This document shows positions 53,722-61,863 of a DNA stretch of 64,000 nt, piece after piece. This stretch comes from Candidatus Pantoea gossypiicola (GTDB lineage Bacteria; Pseudomonadota; Gammaproteobacteria; Enterobacterales; Enterobacteriaceae). Numbering within the stretch: position 1 is the first letter of the stretch; each line of letters opens with the position of its first letter. Under the pieces are notes generated by a model that did no database searches, was not told the origin of the DNA, and was given only the letters and a program-made list of their open reading frames with translations. The position numbers were made by a program, and so were the translations under genes. Location: NCBI RefSeq assembly GCF_008632075.1, contig NZ_VWVM01000016.1, positions 1-64,000 of the forward strand, written 5' to 3'.

Positions 53722-56649
53722 ATGAATAATAATACTGACCTGAATAAACGCGTAAAAGCGATAGTGCTGGCCGGAGGAATGGGTATGTTGCCCCTTATCA
53801 GTTCAGCGGCTATTGTCGGAAGTCTGAGAGGCGGAGATATTACGCTGGCGGATGGCACCACGTTGATTGCCGATCAGTCATCTGGCGATGGTTATTATGG
53901 CATTCTTGTAACCGGTGCAACCGCTGCTGAAGTGACTGCCGGTTCGGGCAGCACAGTTACGGTGAAAGACCCTGAGCACTACGCTAAGGGCATTTTCATC
54001 CAGGCGGCGAACAGTAACTTTACAGCTGATAAATTAATTCTCAATGTTTCAGGAATATCCGCAGTAGCGATGGAGCTCAGCGGAAAGCAGGTTACTGGCA
54101 ATCTGGGATCCGGTAGCTCCGTCACATCGATCGGTTCAGGCATTGCTTACGCGGAGGGAGTGGTTGTAAGCAATCAATCCTCGTTGCAGGCCGAAGCATT
54201 GAGTATCAGTACCCAGGGCACCAACGGTATCGCACTGCGCGTCAGCGGTTACGGCTCGAACGTTGATTTAGGCAATGGCAGTAGTATACAGACCAACGGG
54301 ACCAACAGTCATGGTGTCCAGGTGGATACACTAGCCGGTGATGCGATTAATAGTGCCGCAACGCTTAAAGCCGAAGCGCTGACCATTAATACCCTGGGCG
54401 ATGCCTCGCAGGGTATCAATATTCAGGATAATGGCTCGGTCGATCTGGGTAGCAACTCAACCATTATCACCACAGGTAAGATTTCTGCAGGCATCTGGAG
54501 CCTGGGTGAACTGACTGCCGATCATCTGACAATCAGCACATCTGGCACGACTTCTCCTGGCATTTCAGCCAGAGAAAATAGCCTGATAAATGTCGGCGCA
54601 GGCAGCGTAATCTCTTCAGCGCAGACTGGCGGCCTTGTTGCTATGGATAGTAATGTCACCCTCAACTTTTCAGGCAGTGAAGAGGAACGCAACACCATTC
54701 AGTCTGGTGGTTATGGCGCATCCGCTCAATCGACAGGTGCAGTGATCAACCTGGCCAACACAGATATAGTTCTTAAACAATCAGATATGGTCGGCAGAGG
54801 CCTTTGGTCTCTGGGTGGAGGCGAGATTAATGGCGAAGACATAAGCATCACCGGCCCTGATACAGGAATAGGTGTTGTTACCTGGAATGGTGGCCAGACC
54901 AATCTGACAGGCGATCTCTCTATCGATATGACCTCTCCGGATGGCGTAGCAATAGCAACACTTTACGCCGAAGGGCTTGCACCGGGCGTTATCACTTCTC
55001 AGGGGAAAGCGGAAATCACCGGCAGCGTGGTATCGCAGGGGGGCCTGATCGATCTTAATTTAGAGCCGGGTTCACTGTGGTCCGGTAGTGCTACCAGCGA
55101 TAACGTGAATGGCGGTCATTTAAACGTCAGCCTCACCAACAGCACATGGAACGTTAGTCAAACATCTAATCTTGATAACCTGACATTAAATAACTCACTG
55201 GCAGATCTTTCTGCAGCAACAGACGATGCGACCTACTCCACTCTGACCATTGCAAACCTGAGCGGTAGCGGCAACTTTACCCTTCGTACCAATCTGGTCG
55301 GCGATGGTGAAGGGGTAAATAATACGGGCGACAAAATCGTGGTGACCGAAAGCAGCGCAGGTGAGTACGGTCTGAATATTCTGAACCGCGGCAGTGCCAT
55401 TACCACAGGTAATGAAGTACTGACCGTTGTTGAGACTACGGATGGTATCGCGACGTTCAGGGGCAACACCGACGTTGAACTGGGTGGGTATGTCTATTCG
55501 GTCAACAAACAGGGTACTAACTGGGTTCTCTCATCGCCAAAAGCGCCTGAAACGTCTGCTGCAGATGAGCAACTCGCCATTCCAGCCGATAACAACATTC
55601 AACCTGTTTCAGATGAGAACCCCTCAGCAGACCAATCCCCCGTAGTCCCAACGGATAACATCATTCAACCTGCTTCAGATGAAGACATGAAAGAAAATGG
55701 AAATCCGACACAGCCAGCAGAACAAAATCACAATTCAACCATCACCAGCACAGCGAATGCAGGTGCCAACTTCCTTAACATCGGTTATCTGATGAATTAT
55801 GCCGAAATGCAGACTCTGATGCAGCGTATGGGTGATGTGCGCCAGGGAAAGACGGGCGGCAATGTCTGGCTGCGCGGAATGGATGGGCGTTTCAGTGGTT
55901 TTGCCAATGGCAAGCTGAGCAACTTCCACATGAATTATTCAGGCTATCAGTTTGGGATAGATAAACGCCTGTCCGATGATCTGCCGATTTATCTGGGCTT
56001 GTTCATGGGAGCAACAGAGGGCTCGCCTCATTATCGTGCTGGCGATGGCACGACAAAATCTGAACATTTTGGTATCTACGGCACATGGCTGAATGATGCT
56101 GGTTTCTACCTGGATGGTGTACTGAAATTCAACCGCCTGAGAAATCAATTCGATGTCAGCGATACACAGAATAATCGCGTATCCGGTCATGGTGTTTCAT
56201 CAGGCCTGAGTGGATCACTCGAAGCCGGGAAGAAGTTCAGCTTCTCTGACGAACTTACTGGCTTTTACGTGGAACCACAGCTTCAGCTGACTGCAGGTCA
56301 TCAGGATGGAACCTCAGTAAGGGCGTCGAATGGCCTCAACATTGATCTCTCAAGTTACAAATCGCTGATGGGAAGAGCCAGCGTACTGGCAGGATATGAA
56401 GTCAATCAGAGCAACTACAAACTCAATACTTATGTCAAAACAGGTGCTTTACGCGAGTTTGGCGGGGATGCTGCTTTTGCTCTGAATGGTTCAGATGAGC
56501 GCCTCTCATTTAAAGGTAATGGCTGGAATAACGGTATCGGTGTCAGTGCGCAAATCAGTAACCATACCCTTTTTATCGAAGGAGATATGGTAAATGGAAA
56601 TCGCTTCGATCAGCGCCAGGTTAACGCCGGCTATCGTTTTAGTTTTTAA
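53722..56649 (+). CDS. Pertactin/AIDA-like autotransporter adhesin
   Basis: 975 residues. A long signal region (to about SSAAIVGS) leads into a ~600-residue passenger rich in Gly, Ser, Asn and Thr with regular beta-helix periodicity (SGISAVAMELSGKQV, TISTSGTTSPGIS), and a pertactin-like stretch ending SNLDNLTLNNSLADLS. A disordered linker with two repeats of PADNNIQPVSDEN type (~615-665) precedes a ~280-residue barrel starting near LNIGYLMNYAEMQTLMQRMGDVRQG and ending NAGYRFSF. No protease triad is visible, so adhesion or aggregation is the likely role. AAGGAAGAGTTACGAAT precedes the ATG. Confidence 0.9.
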   Translation: MNNNTDLNKRVKAIVLAGGMGMLPLISSAAIVGSLRGGDITLADGTTLIADQSSGDGYYGILVTGATAAEVTAGSGSTVTVKDPEHYAKGIFIQAANSNFTADKLILNVSGISAVAMELSGKQVTGNLGSGSSVTSIGSGIAYAEGVVVSNQSSLQAEALSISTQGTNGIALRVSGYGSNVDLGNGSSIQTNGTNSHGVQVDTLAGDAINSAATLKAEALTINTLGDASQGINIQDNGSVDLGSNSTIITTGKISAGIWSLGELTADHLTISTSGTTSPGISARENSLINVGAGSVISSAQTGGLVAMDSNVTLNFSGSEEERNTIQSGGYGASAQSTGAVINLANTDIVLKQSDMVGRGLWSLGGGEINGEDISITGPDTGIGVVTWNGGQTNLTGDLSIDMTSPDGVAIATLYAEGLAPGVITSQGKAEITGSVVSQGGLIDLNLEPGSLWSGSATSDNVNGGHLNVSLTNSTWNVSQTSNLDNLTLNNSLADLSAATDDATYSTLTIANLSGSGNFTLRTNLVGDGEGVNNTGDKIVVTESSAGEYGLNILNRGSAITTGNEVLTVVETTDGIATFRGNTDVELGGYVYSVNKQGTNWVLSSPKAPETSAADEQLAIPADNNIQPVSDENPSADQSPVVPTDNIIQPASDEDMKENGNPTQPAEQNHNSTITSTANAGANFLNIGYLMNYAEMQTLMQRMGDVRQGKTGGNVWLRGMDGRFSGFANGKLSNFHMNYSGYQFGIDKRLSDDLPIYLGLFMGATEGSPHYRAGDGTTKSEHFGIYGTWLNDAGFYLDGVLKFNRLRNQFDVSDTQNNRVSGHGVSSGLSGSLEAGKKFSFSDELTGFYVEPQLQLTAGHQDGTSVRASNGLNIDLSSYKSLMGRASVLAGYEVNQSNYKLNTYVKTGALREFGGDAAFALNGSDERLSFKGNGWNNGIGVSAQISNHTLFIEGDMVNGNRFDQRQVNAGYRFSF

Positions 56650-56689
56650 TAAATAAACCGACAAATGATAGATGTTAAGGGAGACGTAA

Positions 56690-57004
56690 ATGAAGAAAAT
56701 ATTATGGATGATACTGGCCCTCATCAGTTCAGGCTCGGTATATGCCCGGCAAGAGGTCACGGTTACAGTGGCGAAAACCCTGCGCGACGATAGCCAGGTT
56801 ACGCTCACGGGAACGATCACTGGCAGGGCCGATGATGATCACTACTGGTTAAAAGACCCGACTGGCCGCATCCGTGTCGATATAGACGATGATGATGACG
56901 ATAATCGTTATCTGATTGGCAAAAAGGTACGGGTCAGCGGTGAAGTCGACCGGGATGATGGCTACAGCGAAATCAATGCAGAACGTGTTTATATCCTGAA
57001 ATAA
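56690..57004 (+). CDS. YgiW/YdeI-family OB-fold stress protein
   Basis: 104 residues with a signal peptide (cleaved near VYA-RQE). The mature domain is a bacterial OB fold: VTVTVAKTLRDDSQVTLTGTITGRADDDHYWLKDPTGRIRVDIDDDDDDN and KKVRVSGEVDRDDGYSEINAERVYIL. The acidic DDDDDDN loop is prominent. E. coli YdeI and YgiW are periplasmic and linked to peroxide and cationic-peptide tolerance. It lies 40 bases after the autotransporter gene and may be co-transcribed with it, ending at a strong terminator. Confidence 0.9.
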   Translation: MKKILWMILALISSGSVYARQEVTVTVAKTLRDDSQVTLTGTITGRADDDHYWLKDPTGRIRVDIDDDDDDNRYLIGKKVRVSGEVDRDDGYSEINAERVYILK

Positions 57005-57550
57005 AAATCTGTAAAAAAAACCAGCGGCAACGCTGGCTTTTTTTACCTGTCTTAACTTATCGGAACTTCAGGTTCCTTATCTTTTGCAAGCGTAATTGGT
57101 ACCAACGGTATCCCCAGGCAGCAATAACGCCTGAACGTCATTATTTCTCAAAACCACTGATTTCAAATGCTGTTTAGCCATCCGGCTGAGCATTCAAGAG
57201 TTTGTCCGGAAGATTCTGCGTACTTATATGCGTTTCTTTGAGTGTCGGCGCAGACTGAGTAGGACAACGGCTATCCACGTCTGACTGAAACGCATCGGGG
57301 AGATGAAGTACGGATGCAGCAACGGCATAGTTACTATGAATACAAATAACCATCCCTGACATGAGTGCCGTTACCCTTTTAAAAGGGATGGCCAGGGATT
57401 GATTTTTCGCGGTTCATTTCTCACATAAACCTCTCAACCCTTAACGGCCAGAAAGCAGCCTGTGAAGGCCGTTATGCATCACAGAAAATCCGGACACCAG
57501 AATTAACTCTGTAATTTGCAGGATCCCGGACATATGAGATGCATGAGGCA
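57005..57550. other. Region between the OB-fold gene and the LuxR-type gene
   Basis: 546 bases. The first 45 contain the terminator listed separately. A 62-codon minus-strand frame at 57174-57362 has no family resemblance and no good ribosome site, so it is not called. Nothing else seen. Confidence 0.5.
57021..57044 (+). terminator. Rho-independent terminator after the OB-fold gene
   Basis: CCAGCG-GCAA-CGCTGG stem with a stable GNRA tetraloop followed by C and seven T residues. An A run precedes it, so it can also act on the minus strand. Confidence 0.92.
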
Positions 57551-58186
57551 TTATAATTTTGCAGACTCAATAACACCCTTATAAAGCTCAAGCAGCGTCA
57601 GATCATTGATGAAGGCGTTAAAAGCCATATCACCACTTAGCGAAAACTTCTTCATTACATTGTATTTATGTGCATAAATTGTTTTAGTGGAAAGATTCAG
57701 GCGTTTAGCTGTCTGCCCCACGCTATACCCTTTCTTCAGAAAACTTAGCACCTGCAGCTGGACTACTGTAATACGCGCGAAATCGCAATGCGAGCAATCT
57801 GTGGGTACAAATCCTCTGGCGCTCCCCTGATTTTCCAGCCAGAACCGGATGATTTTTTCAGCAATATCGCGAACAGAATCCCTGCGCGAAATGATAATCA
57901 AAGAACGATAGCAGAGAGGCAAATGCTCAGTAATCATGTCTTCAATATCGTCAACGAAGACCATTAAAATGCTACCGGGCTTCCGATCCCGGTAGGCAGG
58001 CTGACACATATAAAGGCGCCACTGAGCAACACTAATCAGTATAAAGTCCGCCTGACATAAATTTTTCGCGTCATAGGCGGGTAAGAATTCTACTGACGTC
58101 TCTGATAACAGTGCCTCCTCAATAATTTTGGAGATGCCCAGCCGAAAGAAGTAGTTCTCATCTGTACAAACGACTTTAAAATCCAT
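57551..58186 (-). CDS. LuxR/FixJ-type regulator, fimbrial locus
   Basis: 211 residues from ATG 58186 (TTAAGGAAAAA before it). The N-terminal ~125 residues have receiver-like spacing but lack the usual phospho-Asp context, so it is probably an atypical receiver. The C-terminal LuxR helix-turn-helix is clear: ITVVQLQVLSFLKKGYSVGQTAKRLNLSTKTIYAHKYNVMKKF. Similar regulators sit beside enterobacterial fimbrial clusters. It lies 39 bases downstream of the IprA-like gene, forming a two-gene regulatory operon divergent from the peptide/fimbria genes. Confidence 0.85.
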   Translation of the reverse strand: MDFKVVCTDENYFFRLGISKIIEEALLSETSVEFLPAYDAKNLCQADFILISVAQWRLYMCQPAYRDRKPGSILMVFVDDIEDMITEHLPLCYRSLIIISRRDSVRDIAEKIIRFWLENQGSARGFVPTDCSHCDFARITVVQLQVLSFLKKGYSVGQTAKRLNLSTKTIYAHKYNVMKKFSLSGDMAFNAFINDLTLLELYKGVIESAKL

Positions 58187-58225
58187 TTTTTCCTTAAGCA
58201 TCCCAAAAGTTGGATAAAAGAAGAC

Positions 58226-58816
58226 TCAGGTAAACTTGCCGTTAACCAGGGTCAGTTCGCCTTTCTCTTTTAATTCTTTCAAAACTCTGCAAATGGAGCT
58301 TTTTGAAAGATGAGAACTATTTTCAATCAGGTAAAGTGCCGAAAAGCGCTTCTTAAGATGCGGTGGCAATTTTTCCCAGCGGCCAATTAAAGAAATCACT
58401 TCATCATGTGAGTTATTCTTGGGTAGCTGGATGTAGTTCATCAGGTCTGAGTACTGGCCAGACAGAATGGACATGGCATCGTTAAAGAGGTCTTTCTCAA
58501 ATACCAGTCGCCAGAACACATCGTAATCGATGAAACTGACCTTCCCATAATCGATTCTCTCCAGATAAACAGGAGGTTCATCGAGTGCCGGTGTGACACC
58601 GACAACAAAGGGAGCAGACAGGATATTTAAGACCTTATTTTCGCTCTTTAATTTCAGTAAGAAGTCACCATCAAGAATGAACATTACCCGGCGCACATTA
58701 TCTTTGGTGAGATGATAACGACGCTTACCGCGTGAAATCTCATCTGGATTAGCAACCTGGGTGTACCCGGCCAGCGCATCGATGATCCGCTCATGATTCT
58801 CAGTCACTCTATACAT
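58226..58816 (-). CDS. IprA/YaiV-like winged-helix regulator
   Basis: 196 residues. The N-terminal ~130 residues form a cyclic-nucleotide-binding-like jelly roll (VMFILDGDFLLKL, SAPFVVGVTPALDEPPVYLERID) without an obvious cAMP-contact Arg-Ser pair. The C-terminal ~60 residues are a winged helix (LPPHLKKRFSALYLIENSSHLSKSSICRVLKELKEKGELTLVNG). This resembles IprA and YaiV of E. coli, which are linked to oxidative-stress and fimbrial regulation. It is divergent from the peptide/fimbria genes across a 1-kb AT-rich region. Confidence 0.82.
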   Translation of the reverse strand: MYRVTENHERIIDALAGYTQVANPDEISRGKRRYHLTKDNVRRVMFILDGDFLLKLKSENKVLNILSAPFVVGVTPALDEPPVYLERIDYGKVSFIDYDVFWRLVFEKDLFNDAMSILSGQYSDLMNYIQLPKNNSHDEVISLIGRWEKLPPHLKKRFSALYLIENSSHLSKSSICRVLKELKEKGELTLVNGKFT

Positions 58817-59855
58817 AATAATTAACTCAATCTAACTAACACGAAGTTAGTGATTAGTAGAAAAATTAGTAAAAATCCGTTTGTTATAGTCTCTTTTTTT
58901 CGCCTGGTGTATTTCTGATCTCTGGCCTTCCCTCAAATATAAGCCATAGAAGAGGTCGTTATTGGTTTCACTATAGTAAAACCATTGCGATAAAATTCAA
59001 CACCACAAACATGCAAAAAGGAAGAGTATTAAGCCAAGGAATGGCGACACAACCAGATATTTCACCGCTTAAATGCCAATTAATCAGTAACTCAAACTAA
59101 CAAGTAGAGACTTACTGATAGGGTTATAACTTTTTTCTTAAAAAAGGAATCAATCATAACCATATGAAAACTAATGTTATAAAATCACCGTATTAAAACA
59201 AACAAGTATGCAGTAGCACTTTAAAAACTTGTAATAATATTTACATGGCCATTCATAAGGTGATCATTGTTAACTCCCCCGTAGAAATAAAAAAACAGCA
59301 CAGCATCTGATGGCATAAATTAAACCATAGCATCCTCATAACAGACATTTAAATCGACAATCAGTCAATATATAGATTTATATTCTATTTTTGAATTTAT
59401 TTTTAGGAATATATCCTGTTTTCGTGCTTGACTTTAAGCGCCCGGATTTTACCTTACATTTCATATGAAGCTCACTTACTGAGAATCAGAGTGTTTTAAG
59501 AAAACCCTATAAATTACTTCAAAGCCCTTTACCCCGCAGAATGCGTACCGTTATCAGCGTCTGAGGCTGATAGTGCCGCATCAACACAAGATAACTAAAC
59601 CGGTATGAAAAGAAATAATTTATCGATAAGGTGAATAACCTCATCAAGCCCACCTAAATTATAATGAATGTAAACAGAATGTAATAAGTCCATAGCTTCT
59701 ATAGCCAGTGGTAACCGCACCAAATATCAATTATGGCTATTTTACTATTTTATTTTTTATGGCCTCCTAATCTAATAACGCCGTTCGCTTGAAGCGGCGT
59801 TTTAAAAAATTTCATTACTGAATAATTGAATAACTAATTAATCCTGGAGATATAA
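58817..59855. other. 1-kb AT-rich regulatory region upstream of the peptide/fimbria genes
   Basis: 1039 bases without a supported protein gene, strongly AT-rich throughout. A hairpin-plus-A/T terminator-like element lies at 59777-59801, just before the first peptide gene. A short hairpin ATCAGC/GCTGAT sits near 59554-59572. Tiny frames (9 codons at about 59604; 19 codons at 59733-59792) lack ribosome sites. Its length suggests long-range control or an unannotated transcript. Confidence 0.6.
59777..59805 (+). terminator. Terminator-like hairpin ahead of the microcin-like peptide gene
   Basis: AACGCCG (59777-59783) pairs with CGGCGTT (59795-59801), with an inner GCTT/AAGC pairing possible, followed by TTTAAAAAATTT. 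No gene on this strand lies upstream for over 1 kb, so it would end an unannotated RNA or act as an attenuator in the leader of the peptide transcript. Confidence 0.55.
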
Positions 59856-60173
59856 ATGAGAGAGTTAACAACTGTTGAAATGCAGACCGTTTCAGGCGCA
59901 GGCGTTTTTGATTTCATCGGTTCAGTCGTTGTAGGTGCAGCTGCAGGTATTACTGCTTTCGGTCTCAAATGGGCCATGAGCGGCGGTAGCACGGGCGGCG
60001 TATTGGGCGTTGGTATTATCTCTGGCGGTGTTGGTCTGATCGTGGGTGCCGTTGTGGGTCTGGTCGATGGCGCACTTTATGGCGCGATGAATGGCTGGGA
60101 AACAACTGCAGGCTGGTTCAATAATATTGTTGAAAACCAGCTTGACCTGGGAACAGGTGTAATTACTGCATAA
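59856..60173 (+). CDS. Microcin-like peptide with double-glycine-type leader (peptide 1)
   Basis: 105 residues. The N-terminus MRELTTVEMQTVSGAG fits the leader of class II microcins and bacteriocins (compare colicin V MRTLTLNELDSVSGG), with processing expected after the GA at 14-15. The mature ~90 residues are very rich in Gly, Ala and Val with several GxxxG steps (GVLGVGIISGGVGLIVGAVVGLVDGAL), suggesting one or two membrane-inserting helices, as in two-peptide bacteriocins. CTGGAGATATAA precedes the ATG. Nine bases separate it from peptide 2. No C39 peptidase-ABC exporter or recognisable immunity gene is in the window. The bacteriocin role is inference; a signalling or fimbria-linked peptide is an alternative. 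Confidence 0.7.
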   Translation: MRELTTVEMQTVSGAGVFDFIGSVVVGAAAGITAFGLKWAMSGGSTGGVLGVGIISGGVGLIVGAVVGLVDGALYGAMNGWETTAGWFNNIVENQLDLGTGVITA

Positions 60174-60182
60174 GGAAAAATC

Positions 60183-60404
60183 ATGCGTGAATTGAAAAGT
60201 AATGAAATTGCAGGCGTTAGTGGCGGCTCATTAACTTCCGTAATTTTAGATTTCTTCAAACAGATTGGCGAAAGCTCCAAAGAAAAAACTGAGTGGGTAC
60301 GTCCGGAATCAATACCAGAAGCTAACCCGGTTAGCGGTACTGCTTTTGGCATGGGTATTGTCGGTGTTGCTGCGGCCGTAGTTTTCGGCCTGCTGATGTT
60401 CTGA
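60183..60404 (+). CDS. Microcin-like peptide with double-glycine leader (peptide 2)
   Basis: 73 residues. Leader MRELKSNEIAGVSGG (1-15) shares MREL and VSG with peptide 1 and ends in a true GG. The predicted mature part has an amphipathic start (SLTSVILDFFKQIGE), a charged middle (SSKEKTEWVRPESIPEANP) and a hydrophobic C-terminus (GMGIVGVAAAVVFGLLMF) able to span a membrane. AAGGAAAAATC precedes the ATG, and it is clearly co-transcribed with peptide 1. It could be the second peptide of a two-component bacteriocin or a cognate partner; it is unlikely to be a classical immunity protein because it carries its own leader. Confidence 0.7.
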   Translation: MRELKSNEIAGVSGGSLTSVILDFFKQIGESSKEKTEWVRPESIPEANPVSGTAFGMGIVGVAAAVVFGLLMF

Positions 60405-60508
60405 TTTACCTGGAGGTCGATAGACTTCCGGGAAGGAATGAGCGCTTGTCATAAAACTCAATCGCTCATAATTAAATGTTGTTCACTATTTTATACAAAG
60501 GAAAGTAT

Positions 60509-61039
60509 ATGAAAAAGGTATCTATGGTTGCTATGGGTCTGCTGCTGGCAGCGGCGCAGGTTAATGCAGCAGAAGCTTCAGATGGCACAATTAACTTCAC
60601 CGGCACCATTGCATCTCAGACCTGTACCGTAAGTGTTAACGGCGGAAGCAGTACTGCCACCGTTACCCTGCCGAAAGTAGCGGCCGGTGTATTAAATGCG
60701 GCAGGTGCCGTTGCAGGCAACACTCGCTTTACTCTGGCGCTGAGCGACTGCTCCGCAACAACTGGCGATGTCTACGCTTACTTTGAGCAGGGCGCTGGTG
60801 TAAACGCCAACGGTCGCCTGACTAACACTGGTACTGCTACAGGTGTTGATCTGCAACTGCTGGACAGCGCTAACAACGCTATCAATGCAGGCAGCACTGA
60901 ACAGTCTACCGCTCCTGCAACTGTCGCTCTGACAGCAGGGGCTGGCACCCTGTCTTACTCAGCTCAGTACTATGCAACTGCTGCTGCAGAAGCGGGTACC
61001 GTTGCATCAACAGTAAACTATTCAATCAATTACCTGTAA
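60509..61039 (+). CDS. Type 1 fimbrial major subunit (FimA-like)
   Basis: 176 residues from ATG 60509 (AAAGGAAAGTAT). A signal peptide (to about VNA-AEA) precedes a classic chaperone-usher pilin: GTINFTGTIASQTCTVSVNGG with the first conserved Cys, ALSDCS with the second, and a C-terminal YYATAAAEAGTVASTVNYSINYL. It polymerises by donor-strand exchange to form the fibre. It lies 104 bases after peptide 2, with an ATGAGCG/CGCTCAT hairpin between, so read-through is possible but a separate promoter cannot be excluded. Confidence 0.92.
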   Translation: MKKVSMVAMGLLLAAAQVNAAEASDGTINFTGTIASQTCTVSVNGGSSTATVTLPKVAAGVLNAAGAVAGNTRFTLALSDCSATTGDVYAYFEQGAGVNANGRLTNTGTATGVDLQLLDSANNAINAGSTEQSTAPATVALTAGAGTLSYSAQYYATAAAEAGTVASTVNYSINYL

Positions 61040-61099
61040 TTGATTTGGTGAGGGCAATGCCCTCACCACTCTTCCCCTTTCATCACTTCAGTTAATATC

Positions 61100-61837
61100 A
61101 TGAAAAAAAAAAGTTTTAAATTTCTAATCTCCTGTTTGCTCACTTGCGCAATGACTTCGTCTGCCTTTGCCAGTGTGACCATTATTGGTACCCGGGTAAT
61201 CTACCCTGCTTCCGAGAAAGAGGTTACCGTTCGTCTGGATAACCGCGGCGATCATCCCGCACTTGTTCAGGCATGGGTTGATAACGGAAATCCTAACGAA
61301 GCAGTCGATAAAATAAATGTTCCTTTCGTTTTATTACCTCCGGTTTTCCGTATGGAGGCGAATAAAGGGCAAACGTTACGTATTGTTTTTACGGGTGCCA
61401 ATTTGCCCACGGACAAAGAATCTATCTTCTGGCTTAATGTCCTTGATATACCTCCTCGTGATAAAAGCCTGGCTAACCAGAACCAGTTGCAAATGGCGAT
61501 CCGGAGTCGTATCAAGATTTTTTATCGTCCAGTTCAGTTTGATACAGCGCAGGCCAATAAAGCTGCGTCAGGACTGGTATGGCGTCACGGTCAAAAACCT
61601 AATTTTCTTTCCGCAACTAACAACTCACCTTTCTACGTTAACGTCTCCCAGATTAATGCAGAAGATAACGCCGGTCATAAATTAGTCAGTGAAAAAGGAG
61701 AAATGCTGGCACCAGGCGAAACAAAAGAGTTTCCGATGAAAGGCATGAGAACAAGTCAAATAAAAACAACATTTAATTATCAGTATCTGGACGATTTTGG
61801 TGCAGCACGTAAGGTTGAAAGCAAAATAAACGAGTAG
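61100..61837 (+). CDS. Fimbrial periplasmic chaperone (PapD-like)
   Basis: 245 residues with a signal peptide (cleaved near AFA-SVT). Two Ig-like domains. Domain 1 has SVTIIGTRVIYPASEKEVTVRLDNRGDHPALVQAWVD, PFVLLPPVFRMEANKGQTLRIVF and FWLNVLDIPP. Domain 2 has ATNNSPFYVNVSQINA and PGETKEFPM. It caps and delivers pilin subunits to the usher. It follows the pilin gene by 60 bases. Confidence 0.94.
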   Translation: MKKKSFKFLISCLLTCAMTSSAFASVTIIGTRVIYPASEKEVTVRLDNRGDHPALVQAWVDNGNPNEAVDKINVPFVLLPPVFRMEANKGQTLRIVFTGANLPTDKESIFWLNVLDIPPRDKSLANQNQLQMAIRSRIKIFYRPVQFDTAQANKAASGLVWRHGQKPNFLSATNNSPFYVNVSQINAEDNAGHKLVSEKGEMLAPGETKEFPMKGMRTSQIKTTFNYQYLDDFGAARKVESKINE

Positions 61838-61863
61838 CTTTTGATAATTATCCAGGGGAAATT

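Noticed and set aside
57174..57362. 62-residue minus-strand frame
   Set aside because: No family pattern, no ribosome site, and unremarkable composition.
59733..59792. Hydrophobic 19-codon frame ending in the terminator-like hairpin, as a leader peptide
   Set aside because: No ribosome site precedes it and there is no run of regulatory codons; coincidence in AT-rich DNA is likely.
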